Shown piece by piece: positions 1 through 8,559 of a DNA stretch of 64,000 nucleotides (within the stretch, counting starts at the first letter, position 1; each line of letters starts with the position of its first letter). This DNA is from Citrobacter rodentium NBRC 105723 = DSM 16636. Its GTDB lineage: Bacteria > Pseudomonadota > Gammaproteobacteria > Enterobacterales > Enterobacteriaceae. Below the pieces are notes generated by a model that saw nothing but the letters and a program-made list of their open reading frames with translations, was not told the DNA's origin and made no database searches. Location of the stretch: contig NZ_CP082833.1 in the NCBI RefSeq assembly GCF_021278985.1, forward strand, positions 3,968,001 to 4,032,000. Reading direction: 5' to 3'. Both the position numbers and the translations under genes were made by a program.

Positions 1-9
1 ACGTAGACT

Positions 10-363
10 CACCATCCCCGACTCAAAATAATTCAGGACGTTGTCGTCCGGCGTCTGACCACACTGATGGCCGCGCAGCGTCTGGGTATTTCCGATCGCC
101 AGTGCCGACGCCTTCTGTCGCGTTACCGTGAATCTGGCCCGCTTGGTATGGTTAACCGCCGTCGAGGAAAACCCAGCAATAACCAGCTGCCTAATGGCCT
201 TGCACAGTACACACTCAATATTATCCGATCGCTATACCGACTTTGGGCCGACGCTGGCGTGTGAGAAACTCGCAGAACTGCATGATGTTCACCTGTCCAA
301 AGAGACGGTCCGTTCACTCATGGTCAAAGCCGGTCTCTGGACCCCCGCAAACAACGTGTGCCA
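10..363 (+). pseudogene. ISNCY-type transposase N-terminal remnant, frameshifted
   Basis: This is the N-terminal part of a transposase of the ISNCY kind, recalled by the segment RLGISDRQCRRLLSRYRESG (a helix-turn-helix region) followed by a charged linker. The reading starts in frame 1 and continues to about base 230. It then moves to frame 2, where DFGPTLACEKLAELHDVHLS is the expected continuation. It moves again near base 345, where frame 3 reads PRKQRV. Homology stops at about 363, so the catalytic DDE core is absent. With two frameshifts and a missing C-terminus it cannot make a transposase. It marks an old insertion at the left edge of the accessory region. Family assignment is from memory of the motif. 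Confidence 0.75.
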
Positions 364-455
364 ATTTAATCGCATTAAAGTATCAGGTTGGCCATCAAGC
401 TATGGCCAACCGGAATACTTTTCCCTATTCTGCGTATCTTGCCGTTATTAAAATG

Positions 456-1490
456 TTAAAGCGAAAAATAATCAAGCATTTTCATTTGTAACTGATCGAC
501 CTCTACATCGTAATCAGGGAAGAACGATTCAATTATTTCTCGAATGCTATTATCGATAGTGTTTTTCGAAATTAAGGTTTTAATAAATTCTTTATCTTTA
601 TCAAGCAACAACAGCCCAATCACAATGCCAAACTTAGGCTGTATTTCATGAAAAACCAAATTACCCAAGTCAGAGAATCTAGTTTTGATTTCCTCAATCT
701 TATTTGCAACGAAACTTCTCCCATAATTCCCTGTAGAATCAAATATATCATAGGAATTGATAAGTTCTTTCAAGCTTGCCGATTTAATAATTTCATTGGA
801 ATCTAGTTCAGCAAGTTCAATGTTATGTTCTAAACAATAATGCAATATAAGTATTGCTAAATAAGTAAAGACAAATGCCCCGCATGAACCGATTCGTAAG
901 GAAGGGGAGCCGTATTCAGACAAATATTTAAATTGGCAGTAATAAGCAATTGCTTCTCTAAAAGTCGCATGGCCAAGTAATAAATTATCGTCATTTAATG
1001 AGCGTGAAATTGAATAATCAGCAGCGTGCCCTACTTCATGAATTAAGAGGTCAGTCGAAATAACCCCATTCGAGTCATGATAAGTGAAAATGTGATGATT
1101 CTCATCACCACATGCCCAGCAAGATCCCTCTGAGTGCTCAACCAAGGAATTATCCAAATGATGCCATTGGATCTTGTCAAGCTTTATGTCTAACAATTCT
1201 TCGACATATTTACGCGAAAATTGAAACTCAGTTTCGGTTATATTATTATTTAAAGCGGATACATCTAGTTGTTGCCATAGTTTTAGGAGTTTATATGGCA
1301 GATTTACATTTTCGATAACTTTTATGAACTGGTTAACAGAATTTCCTAACTTAAGATTAACCTCTTCATTTGTATTCTTTAAAGCTCGAAAGTATTCAGT
1401 CTTAAGTTTCAGGTCTGACTGTCCTTTGCATAAAGACGTTATGAGTATCTTTTCAGCATTATAAAGCTCGATTCTTTCCTGTGAGTGCAT
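456..1490 (-). CDS. putative HExxH zinc metalloprotease of unknown family
   Basis: The predicted protein has 344 residues and I do not recognise it as a whole. It contains LLIHEVGHAADYS, with HEVGH at residues 151-155, the classical zinc-binding motif of zincins. A glutamate at 179 in FREAIAYY lies 24 residues after the second histidine, close to the spacing of M3-type (gluzincin) peptidases. Just upstream is CWACGDENHH (residues 124-133), two cysteines and two histidines that could hold a second metal. No signal peptide is visible, and hydrophobic stretches near 205-217 and 295-305 look like core helices. The start has AAAGGAT about eight bases upstream. The DNA is visibly AT-rich and codon use differs from the neighbours, as expected for acquired DNA. 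It has no operon partner. It could be a secreted effector, a phage-type protease or an anti-phage enzyme; nothing in the sequence decides. Confidence 0.7.
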   Translation of the reverse strand: MHSQERIELYNAEKILITSLCKGQSDLKLKTEYFRALKNTNEEVNLKLGNSVNQFIKVIENVNLPYKLLKLWQQLDVSALNNNITETEFQFSRKYVEELLDIKLDKIQWHHLDNSLVEHSEGSCWACGDENHHIFTYHDSNGVISTDLLIHEVGHAADYSISRSLNDDNLLLGHATFREAIAYYCQFKYLSEYGSPSLRIGSCGAFVFTYLAILILHYCLEHNIELAELDSNEIIKSASLKELINSYDIFDSTGNYGRSFVANKIEEIKTRFSDLGNLVFHEIQPKFGIVIGLLLLDKDKEFIKTLISKNTIDNSIREIIESFFPDYDVEVDQLQMKMLDYFSL

Positions 1491-1722
1491 TTTGTATCCT
1501 TTAATGAAGAACGTTTTTTAGGTGTGATGCTACTGTGTAGAAAAGTAACTTTTATCACCTTATGTTCAGGATTTCAATGCAGAGCACAGCACTTACCTTG
1601 ACCTAGCTACCCTCCTCCCAGATGAGCACCTCTCCAAGAAGTCTGGTCAGTGATGCTTTTGCTAGAATAAAAGCTAGCCATCATTTTTTGGACAGTTTTA
1701 TTTTCCATTTTCTGAAAACACC

Positions 1723-1749
1723 GGAAAACAGAGCGGCCCGCAGCCGCTC
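1723..1749 (-). terminator. Rho-independent terminator of the creatininase operon
   Basis: Read on the minus strand, the inverted repeat GAGCGGC / GCCGCTC with a five-base loop is followed by TGTTTTCC. It lies 18 bases after the stop codon of the creatininase-family gene and would end that operon. Confidence 0.65.
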
Positions 1750-1766
1750 GCTGGATTATCCGGAGA

Positions 1767-2468
1767 TTACATCCAACCGTTTTCCAACAGCGCAATGGTT
1801 TCACGTTTTGCGATTTCCCAGATTTGCTGCATCTCTTCATCGCTGCGCTGATAATCTCCACCGTAGTTGCCATCGCCAATATATTTTCTGACCTCGCAGT
1901 CAGGAAGCTGGGCCAGACGGGGAATATGCAACGCTTCTTTCTCTTCATTAGGTAACACAACACCTGCCAGTCGCGTCCATGGGAAATTCTCCATCCAGGA
2001 AGCATGGCTGGCGTTGCTCGCAAACTGCTTTACCTGCTTCATGGTTTCGGGGGCTGCCCACCAGTTATGTAACTGTACGCGGGCGTCAGGATGCTGATTA
2101 AGCCAGTTGTGAATTTGTGGCTGAACCGGGCTATTACCGCCGTGGCCATTTAACAGAAAAATACGGCGAAAGCCGCTCTGATACAGGCTCTCCAGCAGAT
2201 CGTTAATTAAAGCGTTATAGGTTGCTGGCTGTAGATTGATGGTTCCCGGGAAGGCAGTGAAATAAGGCGCCATGCCAAACGGCAGCCCAGGGTAAACCGG
2301 GATATCAAGCTGCTCGCCTACCTCTGTTGCCAGTCGTGAAGCCAGAATATGGTCGGTACACAGGCTAAGATATGCATGCTGCTCGGTACTGCCAAGGGGA
2401 AGAATGACCCGGTTGTCCTGCTTTACTTTTTCCTCAACCTGGAACCAATTCATAAGTTGAATTTGCAT
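1767..2468 (-). CDS. creatininase-family amidohydrolase
   Basis: About 233 residues of the creatininase (creatinine amidohydrolase) family, metal-dependent hydrolases of cyclic amides that also include deformylases and the sugar-lactone-like enzyme IolN. Visible motifs are LGSTEQHAYL (metal-binding E and H), TDHILASRLA, and the hallmark LLNGHGGN. The length fits the family. I chose the ATG giving MQIQLMNW because AAGGATAAAG lies just upstream. A longer reading would overlap the GntR gene and lacks a better ribosome site. It is the last gene of a minus-strand operon after a sodium symporter and a GntR regulator, so it probably hydrolyses whatever the symporter imports. True creatininase activity is unlikely to be certain from sequence. 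Confidence 0.8.
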   Translation of the reverse strand: MQIQLMNWFQVEEKVKQDNRVILPLGSTEQHAYLSLCTDHILASRLATEVGEQLDIPVYPGLPFGMAPYFTAFPGTINLQPATYNALINDLLESLYQSGFRRIFLLNGHGGNSPVQPQIHNWLNQHPDARVQLHNWWAAPETMKQVKQFASNASHASWMENFPWTRLAGVVLPNEEKEALHIPRLAQLPDCEVRKYIGDGNYGGDYQRSDEEMQQIWEIAKRETIALLENGWM

Positions 2469-2472
2469 TTCT

Positions 2473-3429
2473 TTATCCTTTTTTCTGAGCATATTGGTGT
2501 AAAGCTGGCAAGAGGCTCTCTCGCAGATAACGGGGTTCAGGCGTGTGGCGATATTCGAACATCACTTCCGCAGCCGGAAATTGTTGGAGATAGCTATGGC
2601 AGCCCGTACTGTAAATCACTATCTGCCTGGTTTTCAGCGCCTGTGGTAAATCGTCATCGTCCAGAGTGATAACGCTGATTTCTCCCAAATGTGGCGCGAA
2701 GCTTTTTACACCCTCCAGCATCGCCGGGATAAAATTCTCGAAGCGAGAAACCAGCAGTACCTGACTATCTGCGGGCAGCGCGGCCAGTTGCATACGCGTA
2801 TTTTCCGACGGCAGAAGATAAGGGGCAAAGACTGGAATCTTGTCGGCCAGTCGCTGGCGCAGGCGCGGAATGCAGTGCGGGATCGTGATATACAGTGCAT
2901 AGCTTTCCAGCGCTGTGTCCTGTAATTCATCAAACTCATGGAAGGTAAAACTGTCAGCCTGCAGACCGAGATTGAGCGTCTGCTGAATAGTCTCAAGATA
3001 GCACTGATTAATACGGTTTGAGTTGCCGACAAAGGCAACCTTAAACGGTAGTGTTAGTGTCGCAGAAGGATCCTGATTCAGTAGCCCGATAAAAAACGAC
3101 GGAGAGAGGCCTAACCCCTCCCCGTCCGCGAGCAGTTGCTGAAAGCGCTGGCGCAGCTCTGTAACCTGATTATCAAGAATCTGCACCTGGCGCTCGTGAA
3201 CCACATAAGTTCCTTTACCGGGAATAGTTTCAATCAACCCCATCGTTTTCAATGCATTATAGGCGTGGCTGACGGTGAGCTGCGCGACGCCCAGCGTTTT
3301 GCTTAACGCCCGTACCGATGGCAGCGCCGCATCCTGATGGAAAGTGCCAGCCATAATGCCATATTCAATAGCACCGACGATTTGTGCCTGCAGCGAAACA
3401 GGCAATGTCTTGTCGATTGATATTTTCAT
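2473..3429 (-). CDS. GntR-family transcriptional regulator with effector domain
   Basis: A 318-residue regulator. Residues 1-75 form the winged helix of the GntR family (LPSVRALSKTLGVAQLTVSHAYNALKTMGLIETIPGKGTYVV). The remaining 240 residues are not the FadR, HutC or aminotransferase type. They resemble a periplasmic-binding-protein-like sensor fold (for example LPFKVAFVGNSNRINQCYLE and the QILVSRFENFIPAMLEGVK-type strand/helix pattern); this is inference. It sits between the symporter and the creatininase gene, in the same direction, and probably controls the cluster. The palindrome ACCTGTT-TAT-AACAGGT in the divergent promoter region is a good candidate operator, since GntR sites usually carry TGT...ACA. 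Confidence 0.82.
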   Translation of the reverse strand: MKISIDKTLPVSLQAQIVGAIEYGIMAGTFHQDAALPSVRALSKTLGVAQLTVSHAYNALKTMGLIETIPGKGTYVVHERQVQILDNQVTELRQRFQQLLADGEGLGLSPSFFIGLLNQDPSATLTLPFKVAFVGNSNRINQCYLETIQQTLNLGLQADSFTFHEFDELQDTALESYALYITIPHCIPRLRQRLADKIPVFAPYLLPSENTRMQLAALPADSQVLLVSRFENFIPAMLEGVKSFAPHLGEISVITLDDDDLPQALKTRQIVIYSTGCHSYLQQFPAAEVMFEYRHTPEPRYLRESLLPALHQYAQKKG

Positions 3430-3476
3430 CTATTCCTCAATGATAATTAACGGGCTTGCTCGCTGACACGACTGTT

Positions 3477-4982
3477 TTACACCCCGGGCGTTGTATTTCT
3501 GAAGAGACTAAAATGCCTCTCCAGCGTAGCCACTGTTGCCGGTGTGGTCATCATGCTGATGGCGATCATCACCACCATTGTAAACGCCCAGCAGACGATA
3601 AGCGGATCGAAGCCAAAAGCAAGCCCAGGCCACCACAGTTTCATCGCCACATAAACAACTTCGCCGATAATGACCGAACAAATTGCGCCTGCGCGCGTGG
3701 CTCTTTTCCAGTACATCCCAAGGATGACCGGTGCAACCCAAATTCCCAGGCCGCCAAAGGCAAAGCGGATCAAAGAGAAAATACCGGCGGGCTTCATAAT
3801 ACCGATGATCACGGCTGCGACACCGACAATAATCGTAAACCAGCGGGAGAGTTTTAGGATCTGCTGCTGTGTGGCCGCAGGATTAAACATATTCTGGTAG
3901 ATATCGCGCGTGATCCCACCGGTACAAACCACCAGTAACGCGGAAATGGTGGACATTCCCGCAGAAACGATACCGGTTATCAGCAGCGCGGAAATCCACG
4001 GTGAGACATTTTGTTCAAGAATGAGTGGCACAATGAAATCCGCGTCTTTCTTTGTCAGGCCGTGAATAAACGTTGAAGCATTGACGCCGGACCATTCAAT
4101 CATCGTGGCGGAAAACAGCATACCGAGCGTTCCAAGAATGACGGCCTTAAACATCGTACGATAGCTGTTCATTGTGAAGAATTTAGTAAATAACGTAGGC
4201 TGACCGATAGTAAAAAAGCTCCACATGACGATCATCGAGACGTAGGTCTGCCACGGAAAATCATTATTTGTGCCCGGATGCGTCAGGTGCGTTGGCATTG
4301 TTTGCGCCATTTTGGCAGTGATGGCCTCCATACCGCCGCCCGCCTGGACCGAGACAACAAAAGTAACAACCGCAGTGGCTACCATCAATGCGCCCTGCAA
4401 AACATCGGTCATCATGGCGCCGGTCATGCCGCCCGTCATGCAGTAGAGCACAACGATAACGCCCATTGCGACAACGCCAATCCACTCAGGCAAACCGGTG
4501 AAGGTATGTAAAATAACGCCAGCACCGACGGTTTGCGCACCCATCATCGCCAGCAGGAAGATAATCGACATCACCGCATGAAGACCGCGAATAGCCTGAG
4601 ATTCGTAGCGATCGGAAAGATAGTCGCTCATGGTCAGCATGTTATAGCGGCGTCCCAGCAGCATCAATTTACGACCGACAAACAGAACCGGAATAATCAT
4701 TGAAAAAGCGAGTCCCGGCACCGAGACACTCATTCCGGCGAACCCGGTACTGTAAGTCATGGCTGGAACGCCCATAAAGGTGCTCATACTGTACTGGCTG
4801 GCGAAGTAAGCGAAGCCGCCGACAACAGCTCCCGCTTTACCGCTCATTACCAGAAAATCGCTCAGGAATTTTGTCGAACGAGCGGCCTGCCAGCCAATAA
4901 AGCCAAGCAGTAATAAGAACAGGATCAGCGTGGTGTAAAACGGGATCGGCTCCGGGTGCAGCATTTCTGAAAGATTGCTCAT
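3477..4982 (-). CDS. sodium:solute symporter (SSS family), PanF-like
   Basis: A 501-residue inner-membrane transporter of the solute:sodium symporter family, with about 13 hydrophobic segments. Typical features are FASQYSMSTFMGVPAMTYSTG in TM2, MTGGMTGAMMTDVLQGALM in the middle, and the ITGIVSAGMSTISALL region that in this family carries sodium-coordinating serine/threonine residues. It is closest in style to the pantothenate carrier PanF. The start overlaps the stop of the preceding small membrane gene by four bases (ATGA), so the two are translationally coupled, as panF and yhdT are. The substrate is not visible. Context suggests a small amide or lactam that the downstream creatininase-family enzyme would open. 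Confidence 0.85.
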   Translation of the reverse strand: MSNLSEMLHPEPIPFYTTLILFLLLLGFIGWQAARSTKFLSDFLVMSGKAGAVVGGFAYFASQYSMSTFMGVPAMTYSTGFAGMSVSVPGLAFSMIIPVLFVGRKLMLLGRRYNMLTMSDYLSDRYESQAIRGLHAVMSIIFLLAMMGAQTVGAGVILHTFTGLPEWIGVVAMGVIVVLYCMTGGMTGAMMTDVLQGALMVATAVVTFVVSVQAGGGMEAITAKMAQTMPTHLTHPGTNNDFPWQTYVSMIVMWSFFTIGQPTLFTKFFTMNSYRTMFKAVILGTLGMLFSATMIEWSGVNASTFIHGLTKKDADFIVPLILEQNVSPWISALLITGIVSAGMSTISALLVVCTGGITRDIYQNMFNPAATQQQILKLSRWFTIIVGVAAVIIGIMKPAGIFSLIRFAFGGLGIWVAPVILGMYWKRATRAGAICSVIIGEVVYVAMKLWWPGLAFGFDPLIVCWAFTMVVMIAISMMTTPATVATLERHFSLFRNTTPGV

Positions 4983-5221
4983 TCCAGTTCCTCCAGCACG
5001 CTATCCTGGTATTCCGGGCGTTTCAGACACTGATGGGCATAAATAACAATGAGCGCCATAACCGTTATACCATGTGCCAGCCATCCATACACAAAAACCG
5101 GCACTCCAAACCATCCGGGAACATACTCTGTATTAAAGAAAAATGGCAATGGCAGCATCACAAGAAGATACATAACCATAAATATTGCCAGCCATTTTCT
5201 TTCAAAATAATCACTTATCAT
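4979..5221 (-). CDS. small YhdT-like membrane subunit of the symporter
   Basis: An 80-residue protein with two hydrophobic segments (about 10-32 and 42-65) and a charged C-terminus. It resembles YhdT and other small proteins encoded just before SSS symporters. Its stop codon overlaps the symporter start by four bases. The probable role is as an accessory or stabilising subunit of that carrier in the inner membrane. It is the first gene of the minus-strand operon that ends with the creatininase-family hydrolase. Confidence 0.75.
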   Translation of the reverse strand: MISDYFERKWLAIFMVMYLLVMLPLPFFFNTEYVPGWFGVPVFVYGWLAHGITVMALIVIYAHQCLKRPEYQDSVLEELE

Positions 5222-5291
5222 TAGCGCTAACTCCCCTGTAACATAGTGACTGTGTCATCATTGCTGTTGTGAATTGTTTTTGTTGTGTTAT

Positions 5292-5308
5292 ACCTGTTTA
5301 TAACAGGT
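5292..5308. promoter_or_regulatory. palindrome between divergent genes, candidate GntR operator
   Basis: ACCTGTT-TAT-AACAGGT is a perfect inverted repeat with seven-base arms. It lies between the symporter operon (minus) and the aminotransferase gene (plus). The TGT...ACA core fits GntR-family sites, so the GntR regulator at 2473-3429 is the obvious candidate. No binding evidence is available from sequence alone. Confidence 0.5.
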
Positions 5309-5355
5309 GTTTTAAAAAGCATCAATATCATTACTGATTACAGGGAATATAAACT

Positions 5356-6513
5356 ATGGAAATGTTGCCGTTTCGCCATCGCGTCCCTTTGTTGAATATG
5401 AGTCTGTCTCAGGAAGAAGATGAGTGTGCGGCGAATTGGTTAGCGAAGAACGACACAAAGTGGACGGGTAAGGATAATATCCAGCGCGTACATCAACAGA
5501 TTGCCCAAAGCTGGCAGACGCCGTGGGTTGCCAGCTTTATGGGCGGCCGGGCCGCCCTCTTCGCCATTATTCGTACGCTGGGACTGAAGCCCGGTGAGCA
5601 GATCCTGGTACCCGCGTTCACCTGCCAGTGCGTTGCTAATGCGATTAGCTACAATGGCGTTGAAATTCAATTTGTTGATATTGAGACGGATACTTACGGC
5701 ATGTCGGCGCAGGCGCTAAAAAAGAAGCTAACGCGGCGCACGAAAGCCATTCTTATCCAGTACACGTTTGGTCTGGTATGCCGGGATATCGATGATCTGC
5801 TGTCGATTGCTCACCAGTACGGACTCTGGATAATTGAAGATTGCGCGCATGCAACCGGGGGAAAATGGCGGGACAAGCTGCTGGGCACCCTGGGCGATAT
5901 TGCTTTTTTTAGCAGCGAACGCTCGAAAATCGTCAACACGCTGCACGGCGGTTGGGTTATTACTGCCAGTCCATTGCTTGGCGAACGGCTACAGGCGGTA
6001 TATCAACAAACCCCGGATGCCGATCCGGACTATATTCGCCGTCTGTTACTGACCTTGCGCCATGCCTGTGCGGGTCAACAGAAGGTGTGTTTGCCAGTTG
6101 AATGCGATCCTGTGCCCCAAATGCAGCAGGCGGAATTAGCAGGGATGTTTACTGCGCAATATAACTGGCGGATGGCGGAGCCCGTTGCTGAGCTTCTTGG
6201 CCTGCAGCTGGCAAAGCTTGAGCATATTTTGCATCGCCGCCGCCAGGGCGCTGCTTTCTGGCAGCAGTGGGCGCGGGAATATGGTTTCAGGCAACCGGTG
6301 GTTCGGGAGGATGCTCAAAATACCTGGCTACGTTTCCCGCTACTGCTGACGAAGCCGAAAGCGGCAATGAGAGGAGAGCTGGAGAGACTGCTGAACGTGG
6401 AAACCGGCGTCTGGTTTACCACGCCGATTCACCCCCAGCCATGTGAACTACCGGAATGCCCGGAAGGCATGAAAGCATCGAAATACTGTATTAACCTTCC
6501 GACATGGCTCTGA
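5356..6513 (+). CDS. DegT/DnrJ/EryC1/StrS-type PLP aminotransferase, short C-terminus
   Basis: A 385-residue pyridoxal-phosphate enzyme of the sugar-aminotransferase (DegT) family. Visible are PGEQILVPAFTCQCVANAI near the N-terminus, IIEDCAHATGGKW (the aspartate that contacts the pyridine nitrogen) and FFSSERSKIVN, where the lysine should form the Schiff base. The start has AGGGA upstream. The protein stops at NLPTW-L, where family members usually run about 20 residues further through an LPTH...-type tail, so the end may have been lost by a frameshift or substitution. No sugar-nucleotide or polysaccharide gene is nearby, which is unusual for this family. It is divergent from the symporter operon and shares its control region. 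Substrate unknown. Confidence 0.75.
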   Translation: MEMLPFRHRVPLLNMSLSQEEDECAANWLAKNDTKWTGKDNIQRVHQQIAQSWQTPWVASFMGGRAALFAIIRTLGLKPGEQILVPAFTCQCVANAISYNGVEIQFVDIETDTYGMSAQALKKKLTRRTKAILIQYTFGLVCRDIDDLLSIAHQYGLWIIEDCAHATGGKWRDKLLGTLGDIAFFSSERSKIVNTLHGGWVITASPLLGERLQAVYQQTPDADPDYIRRLLLTLRHACAGQQKVCLPVECDPVPQMQQAELAGMFTAQYNWRMAEPVAELLGLQLAKLEHILHRRRQGAAFWQQWAREYGFRQPVVREDAQNTWLRFPLLLTKPKAAMRGELERLLNVETGVWFTTPIHPQPCELPECPEGMKASKYCINLPTWL

Positions 6514-6661
6514 GGTTCTTCAGTACCGCCGGTTATCCAGCTCAGGGCCGTATACTAACGGCCCGAATCACACATGGCGAAACCGTAAAATATCAAAGCT
6601 GAGCGGTGATGTTAAACTTATAGCTCACCTTTAAACCGTCCTGATGATGAGAGCGTTGCCG

Positions 6662-7423
6662 ATGTCTGACTGGAATCCTTCGCTTTATATGCAGTATAGC
6701 GCCGAACGTTCAAGACCTGCGGCTGAACTACTGGCCCGCGTGCAACATGAGCGAGTTATCGCTGCCGTTGATTTGGGCTGCGGCCCAGGCAACAGCACAG
6801 CCTTGCTGCATCAGCGCTGGCCTGATGCGACAATCACCGGCGTGGATACCTCGCCTGCGATGCTGGATGAAGCGCGAAAAAGCTTACCGAGTTGTGATTT
6901 TATCGAAGCCGATATTGGTGTTTTTCATCCCGTCACGTCGCCTGATGTGATTTACGCCAACGCATCTCTACAGTGGCTACCTGATCACTACACGCTGTTT
7001 CCGCGCCTCGTCTCCCTGCTTAACCAGCGTGGCATACTGGCAGTGCAGATGCCGGATAATACGCTGGAGCCGTCGCACGTGCTGATGCGCGAAGTGGCTT
7101 ACGAACTGAACCAAGCCCATCGCGGGCGTGACACCCTGCCCGGCGTTCATGCCTACTATGACATTCTGAGCGAAGCCGGTTGCGAAGTGGTGGATATCTG
7201 GCGCACCACCTATTATCACAAGATGCAATCCCATCAGGCAATTATCGACTGGGTTAGCGCGACGGCGTTGCGGCCCTGGTTGCAGGATCTGAATGAGCAC
7301 GAGCAGAAACGGTTTCTTGCCCGCTATCTTCAGCTTTTACAGGAGCAGTATCCGCTACAGGAAGATGGACAGATACTGCTGGCATTTCCGCGACTGTTTA
7401 TCGTCGCCCGACGTCTGGCGTAA
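6662..7423 (+). CDS. tam: trans-aconitate 2-methyltransferase
   Basis: A 253-residue SAM-dependent methyltransferase, matching E. coli Tam through most of its length. It methylates trans-aconitate, a spontaneous by-product that inhibits aconitase. Motif I for SAM binding is AVDLGCGPGNST, then VDTSPAMLDEA and ANASLQWLPDHY. I start at MSDWNPSLYM, as in E. coli, rather than 18 bases upstream. In E. coli tam follows the lsr operon. Here the lsr genes are absent upstream and the left neighbour is the accessory aminotransferase. It converges with yneE five bases downstream of its stop. Confidence 0.93.
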   Translation: MSDWNPSLYMQYSAERSRPAAELLARVQHERVIAAVDLGCGPGNSTALLHQRWPDATITGVDTSPAMLDEARKSLPSCDFIEADIGVFHPVTSPDVIYANASLQWLPDHYTLFPRLVSLLNQRGILAVQMPDNTLEPSHVLMREVAYELNQAHRGRDTLPGVHAYYDILSEAGCEVVDIWRTTYYHKMQSHQAIIDWVSATALRPWLQDLNEHEQKRFLARYLQLLQEQYPLQEDGQILLAFPRLFIVARRLA

Positions 7424-7427
7424 AACG

Positions 7428-8348
7428 TTACGTCAGTTGATAGTGTTTATCCGGCAGAAGCTTCGGCGGAATGGTCGCTTCTGCTTCACCATTCATTTGC
7501 AGTAAATCAATCTCGATAGCGTTGCAGATAGCATCAAGCGGCAAATCGTTATTTTCTGTACCAAACGGATCTTCCAGCTCTTCCGCCAGCGCGTCGAGAG
7601 AGATGAAGGTATAAGAAATTAAAACCGAGATAAACGGTGTCATGTAATGCAGATCCACCACCAGGGCGAATGGCAGCATAATACAGAACAGATAGACCGT
7701 CCGATGAAGGATCAGCGTATAGGCGAACGGCACCGGCGTATTGGCGATTCTCTCGCAGCCGGCCAGAACTGCGGACATATCATTTAACCGATTGTTTAAA
7801 CTATGAAATAAAATATCTGACAGCTGACCACTGCGTCGGCGTTGTGCCAGCCACTCGCCCATCAGAAGCAAAATACGGTTGGCTGGAGAGTGAGACGCAA
7901 AGACCTGCTTTACCTCCTCTGCGCTCAGGTATTTCGCCAGCGGCTCCGCCTGTGGTTTTCGCCGTAGCGTCATGCGCAGGCAATGCGCAAAGGCGATTTG
8001 CAGACGTACAAACTGCCCCAGTTCGGCATCGTCAGGCAGCGTGGTTTTGACTTCGCGCAGCAGCGAGCGGGAAGCAATCATCAGTTGCCCCCATAGCTGA
8101 CGCGCTTCGACATAGCGCGAATAGCAGGCATTATTGCGAAAGCCCAGGAAGATCGCGATAGCCACGCCAAGGATGCTAAACGGCGCGAGGGTAAATTTAA
8201 TACCCAGCATCGTATACCACGGCAGCATAATGATAACGGCGATGGAAAGCAGGAAATTGAGCAGCAGACGGGAAGAAATTTTTGCTAAAACGGAGCCGTG
8301 CCAGACAAAAATAAGGCGTAGCCAGTGCTGTTTCGGACGAACTATCAT
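7428..8348 (-). CDS. yneE: YneE, bestrophin-like membrane protein
   Basis: A 306-residue inner-membrane protein of the bestrophin/RFP-TM family (UPF0187), proposed chloride or anion channels. The N-terminus carries two hydrophobic helices (about 24-45 and 52-70), and FLGFRNNACYSRYVEARQLW is the family signature. A second hydrophobic pair lies near 205-245, followed by the acidic EELEDPFGTENNDLPLDAI block typical of the family. It is convergent with tam. A perfect palindrome (AAAGTGAC-CTT-GTCACTTT) lies about 70 bases upstream of the start. The function in the cell is not established. Confidence 0.9.
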   Translation of the reverse strand: MIVRPKQHWLRLIFVWHGSVLAKISSRLLLNFLLSIAVIIMLPWYTMLGIKFTLAPFSILGVAIAIFLGFRNNACYSRYVEARQLWGQLMIASRSLLREVKTTLPDDAELGQFVRLQIAFAHCLRMTLRRKPQAEPLAKYLSAEEVKQVFASHSPANRILLLMGEWLAQRRRSGQLSDILFHSLNNRLNDMSAVLAGCERIANTPVPFAYTLILHRTVYLFCIMLPFALVVDLHYMTPFISVLISYTFISLDALAEELEDPFGTENNDLPLDAICNAIEIDLLQMNGEAEATIPPKLLPDKHYQLT

Positions 8349-8416
8349 GTTTATTTTCAGCAGAGACAGGAATCACGTCATTAGACGTGATCCAGATCAA
8401 CTTTTCAAGCCCATCA

Positions 8417-8435
8417 AAAGTGACCTTGTCACTTT
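8417..8435. promoter_or_regulatory. palindrome AAAGTGAC-N3-GTCACTTT upstream of yneE
   Basis: A perfect inverted repeat with eight-base arms and a CTT centre, 69-87 bases upstream of yneE. The same core, AAGTGAC-N3-GTCACTT, occurs upstream of the OsmU-type operon near 52 kb, and shorter versions lie upstream of sotB and inside urtB. The spacing between GTGA and TCAC is five bases, not the six of a CRP site. Confidence 0.5.
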
Positions 8436-8523
8436 CAGTGCTACTCAGCAAGTTTGACTACCGTGGTTGCAGCAGGCTGTTAATATAAAACTTTATAGTA
8501 TGTTGTAACTAAGATGCGCTTAT

Positions 8524-8547
8524 AAAAAACCCGGCCTACGCCGGGTT
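8524..8547 (-). terminator. uxaB terminator
   Basis: On the minus strand AACCCGGC-GTAG-GCCGGGTT is followed by a run of T. It lies 12 bases after the uxaB stop, a clear Rho-independent terminator. Confidence 0.9.
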
Positions 8548-8559
8548 ACACATTCCGGT

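Noticed and set aside
1607..1708. 33-codon minus-strand ORF after the creatininase terminator
   Set aside because: No ribosome site and no recognisable protein; it might be a scrap of an insertion element but nothing supports it.
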